A stretch of 51,809 nt of DNA from CADDZO01 sp035294145. GTDB lineage: Bacteria; Chloroflexota; Dormibacteria; Dormibacterales; Dormibacteraceae. The stretch's first letter is position 1; every line of letters begins with the position of its first letter. The DNA is taken from contig DATGLL010000213.1 in NCBI GenBank assembly GCA_035294145.1, forward strand, positions 1-51,809, given 5' to 3'. The position numbers were made by a program, and so were the translations under genes. Below, one piece after another: positions 32,907-41,114 of this stretch. Under the pieces are notes generated by a model. It saw only the letters and a program-made list of their open reading frames with translations, searched no databases and was not told where the DNA came from.

Positions 32907-34088
32907 TCAGCGAGATGCCGATCCCTCCGAGGCGCCGCGCTCAGCCGCGATCTGGTCGATCTCCCGCAGCAGGACCGGCAGGAGCTCCTCTTGGGGAACC
33001 GTCTTGTAGAGCTTGCCCTTGCGAAAGATCACGCCCTTGCCACGCCCCCCCGTCACCCCGATGTCGGCGTGACGAGCCTCGGCCGGCCCGTTGACCACGC
33101 AGCCCATCACGGCCACCGTGATCGGCACGCGGAGCTTGGCCAGGTGGGCCTCCACCGCTTTCACCGTCGGCACCATGTCGTACTCGAGCCGGCCGCAGGT
33201 GGGGCAGGCGACCAGCGTCGCCCCCTCCCGGCGATAGTCGAGCGACTTCAAGATCTCGTAGGCGACCCGGACCTCCTCAACCGGGTCGTCCGTGGCCAGC
33301 GAGACGCGGATCGTGTCACCGATGCCCTCGGCCAAGAGGATGCCCAGGCCGACGGCGCTGCGAATGCTGCCGGCCTGGACCGGCCCGGACTCGGTCACCC
33401 CGAGATGGATCGGATAGGGGCGGGCCTGGGCGAAGAGGCGGTTGGCCAGCACGTTGGTCCAGACGTCGGTCGCCTTGAGGCTGACCTTGATGTGGCCCGG
33501 CCCGTAGTCCAGGTCCTCCAGGATCTTGCAGTGGCCGAGCGCAACCTCCACCATCCGTTGCGCGGTGCGCAGCCGATCGTCGCGGTTGACGGCCTGCTGC
33601 TCGCGCAGGTTCCGGTGCACCTCCTCGGGAAGGGAGCCAGCGTTCACCCCGATCCGGAAGGGGATGTCGCGCTCCCGGGCCGCCTTCACCACCCGCACCA
33701 CCTTCTCCCGGTCGGGGATGTTGCCCGGGTTCAAGCGCAGGCCGTGGACCCCGGCCTCGATCGCCATCAGGGCCAGCTCGTGGTTGTAGTGGATGTCAGC
33801 GATGATCGGCAGGGGCGACTTGCGGACGATCTCCTTCAGGGCCTCCGCCGCGTGACGGTCGGGCACGGCCGGCCGCACGATCTCGCAGCCCGCGTCCTTG
33901 AGGGCCGCGATCTGCTCCAGGGTGGCGCGCACATCGCGGGTGTCCGTCTTGGTCATCGTCTGGACAGCGATGGGCGCGGCTCCCCCCACCACCACCTCAC
34001 CGACGCGCACCGGGATCGACCTGCGCCGGGCCGGCAGCCCGTTCCGGGAGGGATCCTGCTCTGTCACGGGAAGACCGATCTGTGTCAT
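32907..34088 (-). CDS. ispG: 4-hydroxy-3-methylbut-2-enyl diphosphate synthase
   Basis: A 393-aa Fe-S enzyme of the MEP isoprenoid pathway (MEcPP to HMBPP). The N-terminal TIM barrel includes IAVQTMTKTDTRDV and GCEIVRPAVPD; LRLNPGNIPDREKVV and FRIGVNAGSLPEEV follow. The 4Fe-4S ligands are in CPTCGR and MGCVVNGPAEARHADIG. The ATG overlaps the rseP stop by 4 nt (ATGA). Two MEP-pathway genes, dxr and ispG, flank rseP here, and uppS uses the pathway's products, so isoprenoid supply and cell-wall lipid carrier synthesis are co-ordered. Confidence 0.96.
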   Translation of the reverse strand: MTQIGLPVTEQDPSRNGLPARRRSIPVRVGEVVVGGAAPIAVQTMTKTDTRDVRATLEQIAALKDAGCEIVRPAVPDRHAAEALKEIVRKSPLPIIADIHYNHELALMAIEAGVHGLRLNPGNIPDREKVVRVVKAARERDIPFRIGVNAGSLPEEVHRNLREQQAVNRDDRLRTAQRMVEVALGHCKILEDLDYGPGHIKVSLKATDVWTNVLANRLFAQARPYPIHLGVTESGPVQAGSIRSAVGLGILLAEGIGDTIRVSLATDDPVEEVRVAYEILKSLDYRREGATLVACPTCGRLEYDMVPTVKAVEAHLAKLRVPITVAVMGCVVNGPAEARHADIGVTGGRGKGVIFRKGKLYKTVPQEELLPVLLREIDQIAAERGASEGSASR

Positions 34089-35164
34089 CTCAAACCAAAC
34101 TGGCCGCTGGCGATCCGCTGGACGTCCAGGATCGTGATGAACGCCATCAAGGCTAGCAGGGCGTACAGGCCCAGGCGTTGCACTGCCATCTCGCGCTCGC
34201 GATCGAAGGGATGCCCGCGCAGCTTCTCCAGGCCCACGACCAGCATGCGGGCGCCGTCCAGGGCCGGGATGGGGAGCAAGTTGGTGAGGCCCAGAGCCAT
34301 GGAGAGGATGGCAGCGATGCCCAGGTACTGGAGCAGCCCCTGCGTCGCCGCCTGGTAGGCGATCCAGCCGAAACCGACCGGGCCCGACAGCCCGGCCGGC
34401 CCGAACAGGCCACCGGGGATCTGTCCGCTCACCACCTGGTAGATCCCCTCGCCGATGGCGACGGTCGAGACCACTGGAAAGGCGAGGCCGGTGCCCAAAG
34501 CCTGGAGGGGCGTGACCACCGCCTCCGTCTCGATCCCGATCAGATAGCGATGGGAGCTCGCGTCGTAACGTGGCCTGACGGTCCGGGCGAAGGTGGATCC
34601 GTCGGGGCGTCTGACGACCACCTGCAGAGGCTGGCCCCGGCCGGTTTGCTCGGCCCGCAGGATGTCGTTGGCGTGGGTCACCTGCTGCCCGTCGACGGAC
34701 TGGATGCTGTCCCCCGGCCGGATCCCCTGCGCGTAGGCCGGCCCGCCTCGCTGCACACCCACCACCCGCCCAGGGTCGGAGTTGACCTGGGCCAGGCTCA
34801 CGCCGGTCATGAGGAGCGTGGCGACCAGGAAGTTGACCGCCGGGCCGGCGAACAGGATGAGCAAGCGCTGGCGAGCAGGCTTGGAGTGGAAGCTGTCCGG
34901 GTTCGGATCCTCGGGCTCGAGGCCAGCCAGGCGCACGAAGCCGCCGAGCGGGATCAACCGCAGGGCGTAGACCGTCCCGCCACGTGCCCAGGAGACGACC
35001 CTCGGCCCCATCCCGACCGAGAACTCGTAGACCGGCACCCGGAACCGCTTGGCGAGCAGGAAGTGACCGGCCTCGTGGGGGATCACCAAGAGCAGGAAGA
35101 TGCCCACGATGGCGGCCAGGTGGGCGAGGGTGATCGCCGAGCCCGTCAGATCCGGCATGCTCAT
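34085..35164 (-). CDS. rseP: RIP metalloprotease RseP (site-2 protease)
   Basis: A 359-aa intramembrane zinc protease. The active-site HEAGH (HExxH) is at about 30-34 inside the first membrane segment. A PDZ domain (RPGDSIQSVDGQQVTHANDIL) lies in the middle, and the third zinc ligand is in NLLPIPALDGARM, the LDG motif. It has one PDZ domain and about four membrane helices, as in Gram-positive members (RasP/Rip1). It cleaves anti-sigma factors and remnant signal peptides in relatives. The ATG overlaps the dxr stop (ATGA). Confidence 0.95.
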   Translation of the reverse strand: MSMPDLTGSAITLAHLAAIVGIFLLLVIPHEAGHFLLAKRFRVPVYEFSVGMGPRVVSWARGGTVYALRLIPLGGFVRLAGLEPEDPNPDSFHSKPARQRLLILFAGPAVNFLVATLLMTGVSLAQVNSDPGRVVGVQRGGPAYAQGIRPGDSIQSVDGQQVTHANDILRAEQTGRGQPLQVVVRRPDGSTFARTVRPRYDASSHRYLIGIETEAVVTPLQALGTGLAFPVVSTVAIGEGIYQVVSGQIPGGLFGPAGLSGPVGFGWIAYQAATQGLLQYLGIAAILSMALGLTNLLPIPALDGARMLVVGLEKLRGHPFDREREMAVQRLGLYALLALMAFITILDVQRIASGQFGLR

Positions 35165-36384
35165 GCCCCGACCTTACCGACCTTGGAGCGCACGTGGGCG
35201 CGGGCGTCGGCGTCGGCGGCCAGGATCTCGTCCAGGCCCACCCGCCGGGATCCTCCCCCGCCGGCCCCGGGGCGGCCCACCTGCTCCCCTCCCCGCCCCT
35301 GGAAGGCGGCAAGCGCCGACTCGACCAGCGGCACGATGTCGACGAAGCGGATCTGCCCGTCCAAGAACGCCGCCACCGCCTCCTCGTTGGCGGCGTTCAG
35401 GACCGCCGGATAGCATCCCCCCTGCCGCGCCGCCTCCCGAGCCAGGTCCACGCTGGGGAAGCGCCGACGGTCGAGGGGGTACAGCTCCAACGCCCCCAGG
35501 TCCTGGAACGAGGTCGAGGGGACTACCCCCGGCAGCCGCGTCGGGTAGGCGAGGGCGAGGCCGATGGGCAGGCGCATGTCCGGGTTGCCCAGCTGGGCCT
35601 TGGCCGAGCCATCCACGAACTCGACCAGCGAGTGGATGACGCTCTGGGGGTGGACCACCACGTCGATGCGATCGAGTGGGATCTGGAACAGATGGTGGGC
35701 CTCGATGGTCTCCAGCCCCTTGTTCATCAAGGTGGCGCAGTCGACGGTCACCTTGGGCCCCATCGACCAGCGGGGATGGTTCAGGGCCTCGGCCACGGTC
35801 ACCGTCCCCAGGTCCAGCTCGGGACGGCCCCAGAAGGGGCCGCCGCTGGCCGTGAGGACAAGCCTGGCCACGCTCTCCGGGCTTTCCCCCCACAGACATT
35901 GCCAGATGGCCGAGTGCTCCGAGTCGACCGGCCGGATGGCGCCCGGGGCGGCGCTGCCCACGACCAGCTCCCCGGCCATGACCAGAACCTCCTTGGTCGC
36001 GATCGCCACCTTCTTGCCCGCCCGCAGGGCGGCGAGGGTGGGCGCCAGGGCGCGCGCCCCGGGGATCGCCACCAGGACCAGGTCACAGTCGGGGTGGGTC
36101 ACCACCTCCTCCAGTCGGGCTTCGAAGTCGGGGTCCTCGGATCGAAGCTGGTAGCGCGCGGCCCGGGCCGGCAGGCGGCGCCCGGAGACCAAGGCGAAGA
36201 CCTCGAACCGCTCCGGGAAGCGGTCGATCACGTCCAGGGCCTGGGTGCCGATCGAGCCGGTGGCACCCAGGAGCGCGACACGCAGGGGCCGGCCCGCCCC
36301 TCTCCCCGCCTCGGCCCGCGGGCCGGGGGAGGGCCATCCCTCCGGGAGCGCTGCCTTGGACCGGTCGGTGAGACTGGGTTCCAT
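35161..36384 (-). CDS. dxr: 1-deoxy-D-xylulose 5-phosphate reductoisomerase
   Basis: An NADPH-dependent MEP-pathway enzyme of 407 aa starting at ATG 36384. The nucleotide-binding VALLGATGSIGTQALDVI is near residues 36-53. The catalytic region is in ATKEVLVMAGELV, PVDSEHSAIWQCL and ASGGPFWGR, with later MNKGLETIEAHHLF and HPQSVIHSLVEFVDGS. The first roughly 30 residues are non-conserved. The frame continues 18 codons upstream into the cdsA end without similarity. The ATG is immediately preceded by GAGAGGAG, closer than ideal for a Shine-Dalgarno. Confidence 0.95.
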   Translation of the reverse strand: MEPSLTDRSKAALPEGWPSPGPRAEAGRGAGRPLRVALLGATGSIGTQALDVIDRFPERFEVFALVSGRRLPARAARYQLRSEDPDFEARLEEVVTHPDCDLVLVAIPGARALAPTLAALRAGKKVAIATKEVLVMAGELVVGSAAPGAIRPVDSEHSAIWQCLWGESPESVARLVLTASGGPFWGRPELDLGTVTVAEALNHPRWSMGPKVTVDCATLMNKGLETIEAHHLFQIPLDRIDVVVHPQSVIHSLVEFVDGSAKAQLGNPDMRLPIGLALAYPTRLPGVVPSTSFQDLGALELYPLDRRRFPSVDLAREAARQGGCYPAVLNAANEEAVAAFLDGQIRFVDIVPLVESALAAFQGRGGEQVGRPGAGGGGSRRVGLDEILAADADARAHVRSKVGKVGA

Positions 36385-36397
36385 CTCCTCTCGTGAG

Positions 36398-37195
36398 CTA
36401 CAGCAAGTGGAGGTAGAGGGCATAGAGGTACACGACAATCGGCGGGAAGAGCAACGAGTCCAGGCGGTCCAGCACCCCGCCGTGGCCGGGGATGAGGTGG
36501 GACGAGTCCTTGACCCCGGCCAGCCGCTTCATCTGGGACTCCACCAGGTCACCCGCCTGGGCGGCGACCCCGACCATGACCGCCAGGAGGACCGCGTGCC
36601 AGACCGGCAGGTCGAGCAGGAGGACCCCACCCAGGGACATCACCGGCAGGCAGCACCCCAACCCAGCGAGCGCCCCCTCGACGGTCTTCTTGGGGCTGAT
36701 GGTGGGGAAGAAGGGATGCCGTCCGAAGCGCTGGCCCACCAGCAGCGCGGACGAGTCGCTGACCACCACCGTCAGGATAACGGTCAGGACCCAGAAGAGC
36801 GCCCGTCGACCGGGGGCGGATTGGTAGAGCAGCAGGTAGGCATCGAGCGGCACCCCGACGTAGACGGCGCCGGCCAGCGCCATCGCCCAGCGCCCGAGCA
36901 CCATGTGCCGATCGCGCAGGACCAGGAAGGCCGACAGGCCGAGGACGAGGGCGGCGGAGAGGACCAGCTCCACCGGCACCACCTTGAGCAGGGTGCCGGC
37001 GAAGGTGAAGTACACGCCCAGCGGGTAGATCAGCCAGGCCGGAGGGAGCAGGCCCATGCGCCCGGAGAGGCTGCGGAACTCCCAGAGCGCGAGCACGGCC
37101 ACCACCACCACCACGATCGAGATGCCCACCCGGCCCGCCAAGAGCAAGCCCACGAGGGCAACAAGGAGGACCGCTCCGCTGACGATCCTGACCAC
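36398..37195 (-). CDS. cdsA: Phosphatidate cytidylyltransferase (CDP-diglyceride synthase)
   Basis: A polytopic membrane enzyme making CDP-diacylglycerol from phosphatidate and CTP. The C-terminal family signature is intact: SQMKRLAGVKDSSHLIPGHG followed by GVLDRLDS. About seven membrane helices precede it, with SPKKTVEGALAG as a further conserved loop. Length from the GTG at 37195 is 265 aa, the family norm. The frame is open up to 37324 inside uppS, but that part is Arg-rich and unlike the family, so the exact start is uncertain. It acts one step after the PlsC domain of the cmk/plsC fusion elsewhere in the window. Confidence 0.92.
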   Translation of the reverse strand: MVRIVSGAVLLVALVGLLLAGRVGISIVVVVVAVLALWEFRSLSGRMGLLPPAWLIYPLGVYFTFAGTLLKVVPVELVLSAALVLGLSAFLVLRDRHMVLGRWAMALAGAVYVGVPLDAYLLLYQSAPGRRALFWVLTVILTVVVSDSSALLVGQRFGRHPFFPTISPKKTVEGALAGLGCCLPVMSLGGVLLLDLPVWHAVLLAVMVGVAAQAGDLVESQMKRLAGVKDSSHLIPGHGGVLDRLDSLLFPPIVVYLYALYLHLL

Positions 37196-37218
37196 GAGCG
37201 GCGGCAGGTGCCGGACGG

Positions 37219-37977
37219 TCAGCCTACGGAGACGGCTTCCTCCGGCCTCCCTCCGAAGCGGCGCACCCGCCGTTGGTAGTCCGCGATCGCCCGCTTCAGG
37301 TCCTCGACGTCGAAATCGGGCCACAGGGTCTCGGTGACATGGATCTCCGCGTAGGCCGACTGCCAGAGCAGGAAGTTGCTGATCCGACTCTCGCCGGCGG
37401 TCCGGATGATCAGGTCGGGGTCGGGCAGCTCAGGGTGGTACAGATGCGCCGCGAGCGCCCGCTCGTCGACCTCCTCCGGCCGGACCCCGGCAGCGATCAG
37501 CGAGCGCACCGCGTCCACCAGCTCGGCGCGGCCGCCGTAGTTGAGGCAGACGTTGAGCACGCCGTTGGCGTTGGCGGCCGTCCGCTCCTCGGCCTCGGCG
37601 ATCTGGCGACGGATCTCCCTCGGCAGGTCGGCGCGCCGCCCACTGACCACGATCCGGATGCCGCGGGCGTTGAGCTCGTCGAACTCGCGGCGGAGGGTCT
37701 CGTGGAAGAGGCGCATCAACGCTCGCACCTCGGCCCTGGGCCGCGACCAGTTCTCAGTCGAGAAGGCGTAGACGCTGAGGATCTTGACCCCCAGCTCCTC
37801 GCAGCCGTACATCACCCGCTTGATCGCCCGCACCCCCGCCCGGTGGCCGAAGGTGTGCGGTCGCCCGCGCAGGCGAGCCCAGCGCCCGTTCCCGTCCATG
37901 ATGATCGCCACGTGATGCGGGACCCTCCCGGCCTGCGGCCCTGCCGGCGCGACGGCCGGAAGCGGCTGGGCTGTCAT
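37219..37977 (-). CDS. uppS: Isoprenyl transferase (undecaprenyl diphosphate synthase type)
   Basis: A 252-aa cis-prenyltransferase. The diphosphate-binding motif is in HVAIIMDGNGRWARLRGRP (about 22-40), then YAFSTENWSRP, LNYGGRAELVDA, and the C-terminal DLIIRTAGESRISNFLLWQ. It makes the polyprenyl carrier for peptidoglycan synthesis from IPP supplied by the MEP pathway. A strong GGAGGAGGG lies upstream of the ATG. A 154-nt spacer without recognisable elements separates it from frr. Confidence 0.96.
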   Translation of the reverse strand: MTAQPLPAVAPAGPQAGRVPHHVAIIMDGNGRWARLRGRPHTFGHRAGVRAIKRVMYGCEELGVKILSVYAFSTENWSRPRAEVRALMRLFHETLRREFDELNARGIRIVVSGRRADLPREIRRQIAEAEERTAANANGVLNVCLNYGGRAELVDAVRSLIAAGVRPEEVDERALAAHLYHPELPDPDLIIRTAGESRISNFLLWQSAYAEIHVTETLWPDFDVEDLKRAIADYQRRVRRFGGRPEEAVSVG

Positions 37978-38131
37978 CGCGCCCTCCTCCCCTCCCTCGC
38001 CCCGGCCAGGCGCGGGGGGGCCCAGGCAGCCGGCACCTGGGCCGTGGCCCCTGCCCGCCGAGACCGAGGCGACCGTGGGCTCCAGGCCGCCTCCACCAAG
38101 CTCGAGGGTCGGACGAAGGACCAGATCCCGG

Positions 38132-38695
38132 TCACGACACCTCCATCACCTCGGCCTCCTTGCGGCTGGCGATGGCGTCGATGCGGCCGATGTGGCTGTC
38201 GGTGATCCGTTGAAGCTGCTCCCCGGCGCGGCGGGCCTGGTCCTCGGGAACCTCCCCTGCCCGCTCCTGTTGCTGGATGCGATGCAGCTCGTCACGACGG
38301 ACGTTGCGGATGGCCACCCGAGCCTCCTCGGCCCGCTGGCGGACCAGCTTGACGTACTCGCGGCGCCGCTCCTCGGTCAACGGCGGGACGGGGACCCTGA
38401 TCACCTGCCCGTCGTTGCTCGGGTTGAGGCCCAGGCCGGCGTCGCGGATGGCCCTCTCGATGACGCCCATCTGGCCGCGATCGTAGACCTGCACGACCAG
38501 CAGGCGCGGCTCGGGGGCGGTGATCTGGGCCAACTGGTTGAGCGGCGTGGGGGTGCCGTAGTACGGCACCATCACACGCTCGATCAGGGCGGGATTGGCA
38601 CGGCCGGTTCGGATCGTCGCCAGCTCCTGCTCCAGGTGCTGGATCGACTTGCTCATCCTGGACTCGGCCTCGGCGAGGATGCTGTCGACGCTCAT
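38132..38695 (-). CDS. frr: Ribosome recycling factor
   Basis: A 187-aa RRF of exact family length: a long helical bundle (SRMSKSIQHLEQELATIRTGRANPALIERV) plus the hinge domain (YYGTPTPLNQLAQIT), ending in TDSHIGRIDAIASRKEAEVM. It splits post-termination ribosomes together with EF-G. The ATG overlaps the pyrH stop by 4 nt (ATGA), the conserved pyrH-frr coupling. Confidence 0.97.
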   Translation of the reverse strand: MSVDSILAEAESRMSKSIQHLEQELATIRTGRANPALIERVMVPYYGTPTPLNQLAQITAPEPRLLVVQVYDRGQMGVIERAIRDAGLGLNPSNDGQVIRVPVPPLTEERRREYVKLVRQRAEEARVAIRNVRRDELHRIQQQERAGEVPEDQARRAGEQLQRITDSHIGRIDAIASRKEAEVMEVS

Positions 38696-39417
38696 GCCGG
38701 GGTGGCCACCAATGTGCCGATCTCGTCACCGAGCACCACCCGCTCCAGGTTCCCCTCCTTGAGCAGGTCGAAGACGACGATCGGCATCTCGTTGTCCATG
38801 CACAAGGTCAGCGCGGTGTTGTCCATCACGTCGATGCCACGATTCAGCACTTCCATGTAGTCCAGCCGGCGCAGCTTGGTGGCGGTGGGGTCCCGGACGG
38901 GGTCGGCGGTGTAGACCCCATCCACCTTGGTGGCCTTCATCAGCACATCGCACTCCAGCTCCACGGCCCGAAGCGCAGCGGTGGTGTCCGTGGTGAAGTA
39001 GGGATCGCCGTTGCCGCCGGCCAGGATGACCACCCGGCCCTTCTCCAGGTGGCGCACCGCCCGGCGTCGGATGTAGGGCTCCGCCACCTGGTTCATCTGG
39101 ATCGCGGTCATGGTCCGGGCCGCGACCCCGAGCTTCTCCAGCCCGTCCTGCAGGGCCAGGGCGTTGATCACCGTGCCCAGCATGCCCATGTAGTCGCCCG
39201 TGGCACGGTCGAGGCCCCCCTTGGCCGCATCGCGGCCACGGAAGATGTTGCCACCGCCGACGACGAGCAGGACCTGCACCCCGAGCTCGTGGACCCGCTT
39301 GACCTGCCGGACCACGTCCTGCACGACCGCGAAGTCGATGCCGTAATCGCGCGATCCGCCCAAGGCCTCGCCGCTCAGCTTGAGCAGGATCCGCCGATAG
39401 CGAGGCTCCCTCTCCAA
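38692..39417 (-). CDS. pyrH: Uridylate kinase
   Basis: A 241-aa bacterial UMP kinase of the amino-acid kinase fold. The N-terminal RILLKLSGEALGG, the glycine loop LLVVGGGNIFRGRD, DYMGMLGTVINALALQDGLE, and the nucleotide-binding MKATKVDGVYTADP are all intact. It phosphorylates UMP to UDP. The start is a TTG at 39417 with AGG 7 nt upstream, giving MEREPRYRR. It lies 8 nt after tsf. Confidence 0.96.
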   Translation of the reverse strand: MEREPRYRRILLKLSGEALGGSRDYGIDFAVVQDVVRQVKRVHELGVQVLLVVGGGNIFRGRDAAKGGLDRATGDYMGMLGTVINALALQDGLEKLGVAARTMTAIQMNQVAEPYIRRRAVRHLEKGRVVILAGGNGDPYFTTDTTAALRAVELECDVLMKATKVDGVYTADPVRDPTATKLRRLDYMEVLNRGIDVMDNTALTLCMDNEMPIVVFDLLKEGNLERVVLGDEIGTLVATPA

Positions 39418-39425
39418 CCGCCGAC

Positions 39426-40049
39426 CTACGCCTCCCTGATGCTGAACCGACTGAACCGACGCACGGTGATGTTCTCCTGGACCTTCGCCACCGTCTGGGC
39501 GATGAGGTCCCTGACCCGGATCGCCGGGTCCCGGACGAAAGGCTGCTCCAGCAGGCAGTGCTCCTCGTAGAAACGGGCCACCTTGTTCTCGACGATGCGG
39601 TCGACCACGGCCGGGGGCCGCCCCTCCTGTTCCGCCTGGCGCCGGTAGAGCTCACGTTCCTGCTCCACCACCTCCGGCGGCACCTCCTCCACGCTCACCC
39701 AGCGGGGGCTGGCCGCGGCGATGTGGAGGGCGAGCTCGTGAGCCAGGCGGCGGAAGTCCTCCCCCTTGGCCACGAAGTCGCTCTCGCAGTTGAGCTCCAC
39801 CAGCGCCCCCACCTGGGGCGGGTAGTCCTCGCTGGTCCGGTGCAGGTAGGCTTCGACCACCCCGTTGCTGGTCTCCCGGCCAGCGCGCTTCGCGGCCTTG
39901 GCCACCCCACGCTCGCGCAGGAGCTGGACGGCCCGATCCAGGTCACCCTCCGCATCCTCCAACGCCGTCCGGCAGTCCATCATCCCGGCGCCGGTCATGT
40001 CACGGAGCTGCTTCACCCGCTCGAGCGCGACCGCCTTCGTCTCCGCCAC
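39426..40049 (-). CDS. tsf: Elongation factor Ts
   Basis: A 207-aa EF-Ts, the short form found in many non-proteobacteria (E. coli has 283 aa). The N-terminal UBA-like domain is VKQLRDMTGAGMMDCRTALEDA and the EF-Tu-contacting motif is VELNCESDFVAKGEDF. It catalyses GDP release from EF-Tu. The GTG start overlaps the last base of the rpsB stop (TAGTG), so the two are tightly coupled. Confidence 0.96.
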   Translation of the reverse strand: MAETKAVALERVKQLRDMTGAGMMDCRTALEDAEGDLDRAVQLLRERGVAKAAKRAGRETSNGVVEAYLHRTSEDYPPQVGALVELNCESDFVAKGEDFRRLAHELALHIAAASPRWVSVEEVPPEVVEQERELYRRQAEQEGRPPAVVDRIVENKVARFYEEHCLLEQPFVRDPAIRVRDLIAQTVAKVQENITVRRFSRFSIREA

Positions 40050-40894
40050 TAGCGCATCTCCTCCTCGCCACCACGGCCGAGGAACTCATCCTCGGACACA
40101 TCCGGCAGATAGTCCTCTTCGTCCTCCAGGTACTCCTCGATGAGGTCGTAGCGTGGCGTCTCCAGGAACTCACGCTCCTCCATGGCCGGCAGCACCTCGC
40201 CACGCTCAAGCGCCATCTGACGACCCTCCAGGCAGGCATCGGCGACCTTGCCAGTGAGCAGCTTGACGGCCCTGATCGCGTCGTCGTTGCCCGGGATCAC
40301 GTACTGGATCAGGTCGGGGTCGCAGTTGGAGTCGGTGATCGCCACCACCGGAATCCCCAACCGGTTGGCCTCGGTGACCGCGATGTGCTCCTTGCGGGGA
40401 TCGACCACGTACACCGCCCCCGGCAGTCGCCTCATGTCCGCGATGCCATCGAAGTGGTACATGAGACGGTCGAGTTCGTCCTGAAGCTTCTTCGCCTCCT
40501 TCTTCGGCAGCTGCTCGAACTGACCGCTCTGCTGCATCTTGCGCAGCTCTTGGAGCCGCTCGATGCGCTTCTTCACCGTGGTGAAGTTGGTCAGCATCCC
40601 TCCCATCCAGCGACGGTTGACGAAGTACATCCCGCAGCGGGCAGCCTCCGTCTGGATGGTCTCCTGGGCTTGCTTCTTGGTTCCGACAAAGAGCACCGGT
40701 TTGCCGCTGGCGGCAACGTTCTTCACGAACTCCAGCGCCTCGTCCAAGAGCTTCACCGTCTTCTGAAGATCGATGATGTGGATGCCGTTGCGCGCGGTGA
40801 AGATGTAGGGGCGCATCTTCGGATTCCAGCGGCTGGTCTGGTGGCCAAAGTGGACACCAGCCTCAAGGAGTTGTTTCAGCGTGACTTGCGACAC
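40049..40894 (-). CDS. rpsB: 30S ribosomal protein S2
   Basis: A 281-aa S2 protein. The core includes LLEAGVHFGHQTSRWNPKM, IHIIDLQKTVKLLDEALEF, VNRRWMGGMLTNFTTV and GIPVVAITDSNCDPDLI. The C-terminal tail (about 240-281) is very acidic (EEYLEDEEDYLPDVSEDEF) and longer than in E. coli. The start is GTG 40894. The order rpsB-tsf-pyrH-frr is one of the most conserved in bacteria. A -10-like TACAAT lies 121 nt upstream, giving a leader in which ribosomal-protein autoregulation is possible but not shown. Confidence 0.97.
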   Translation of the reverse strand: MSQVTLKQLLEAGVHFGHQTSRWNPKMRPYIFTARNGIHIIDLQKTVKLLDEALEFVKNVAASGKPVLFVGTKKQAQETIQTEAARCGMYFVNRRWMGGMLTNFTTVKKRIERLQELRKMQQSGQFEQLPKKEAKKLQDELDRLMYHFDGIADMRRLPGAVYVVDPRKEHIAVTEANRLGIPVVAITDSNCDPDLIQYVIPGNDDAIRAVKLLTGKVADACLEGRQMALERGEVLPAMEEREFLETPRYDLIEEYLEDEEDYLPDVSEDEFLGRGGEEEMR

Positions 40895-41014
40895 GACGGT
40901 AGCCTGCCTCCCTGTTCATGTCCTCCGCCCGGCGCTCGGCCCGCGTCGCGGGACAGGGTCACGTGCTCCGGACGTGCGTATTCAGCGCGACCCACCGGCC
41001 ACGCTGGCTCTGGC

Positions 41015-41020
41015 ATTGTA
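41015..41020 (-). promoter_or_regulatory. -10 hexamer TACAAT, probable promoter of the rpsB-ispG operon
   Basis: TACAAT on the minus strand stands out in an otherwise GC-rich 220-nt gap between topA and rpsB. No recognisable -35 lies 16-18 nt upstream. The expected leader of about 115 nt includes a 5-bp hairpin CCCGC-GAC-GCGGG and a GGGAGG before the GTG. Confidence 0.45.
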
Positions 41021-41114
41021 CCCTCCCCCGGCAGGCCCGTGCCGGGGCCGGCGCCCCGGGACGTGACGGCAACGTCGCTCGCCACCAGGGAGCCCCCGGG
41101 CCGTGGCCACTCGT

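Noticed and set aside
40863..40919. 18-codon upstream ORF overlapping the rpsB start
   Set aside because: The GGAGG is only 2 nt from its ATG, the peptide has no known counterpart, and the frame differs from rpsB; chance is the simpler explanation.
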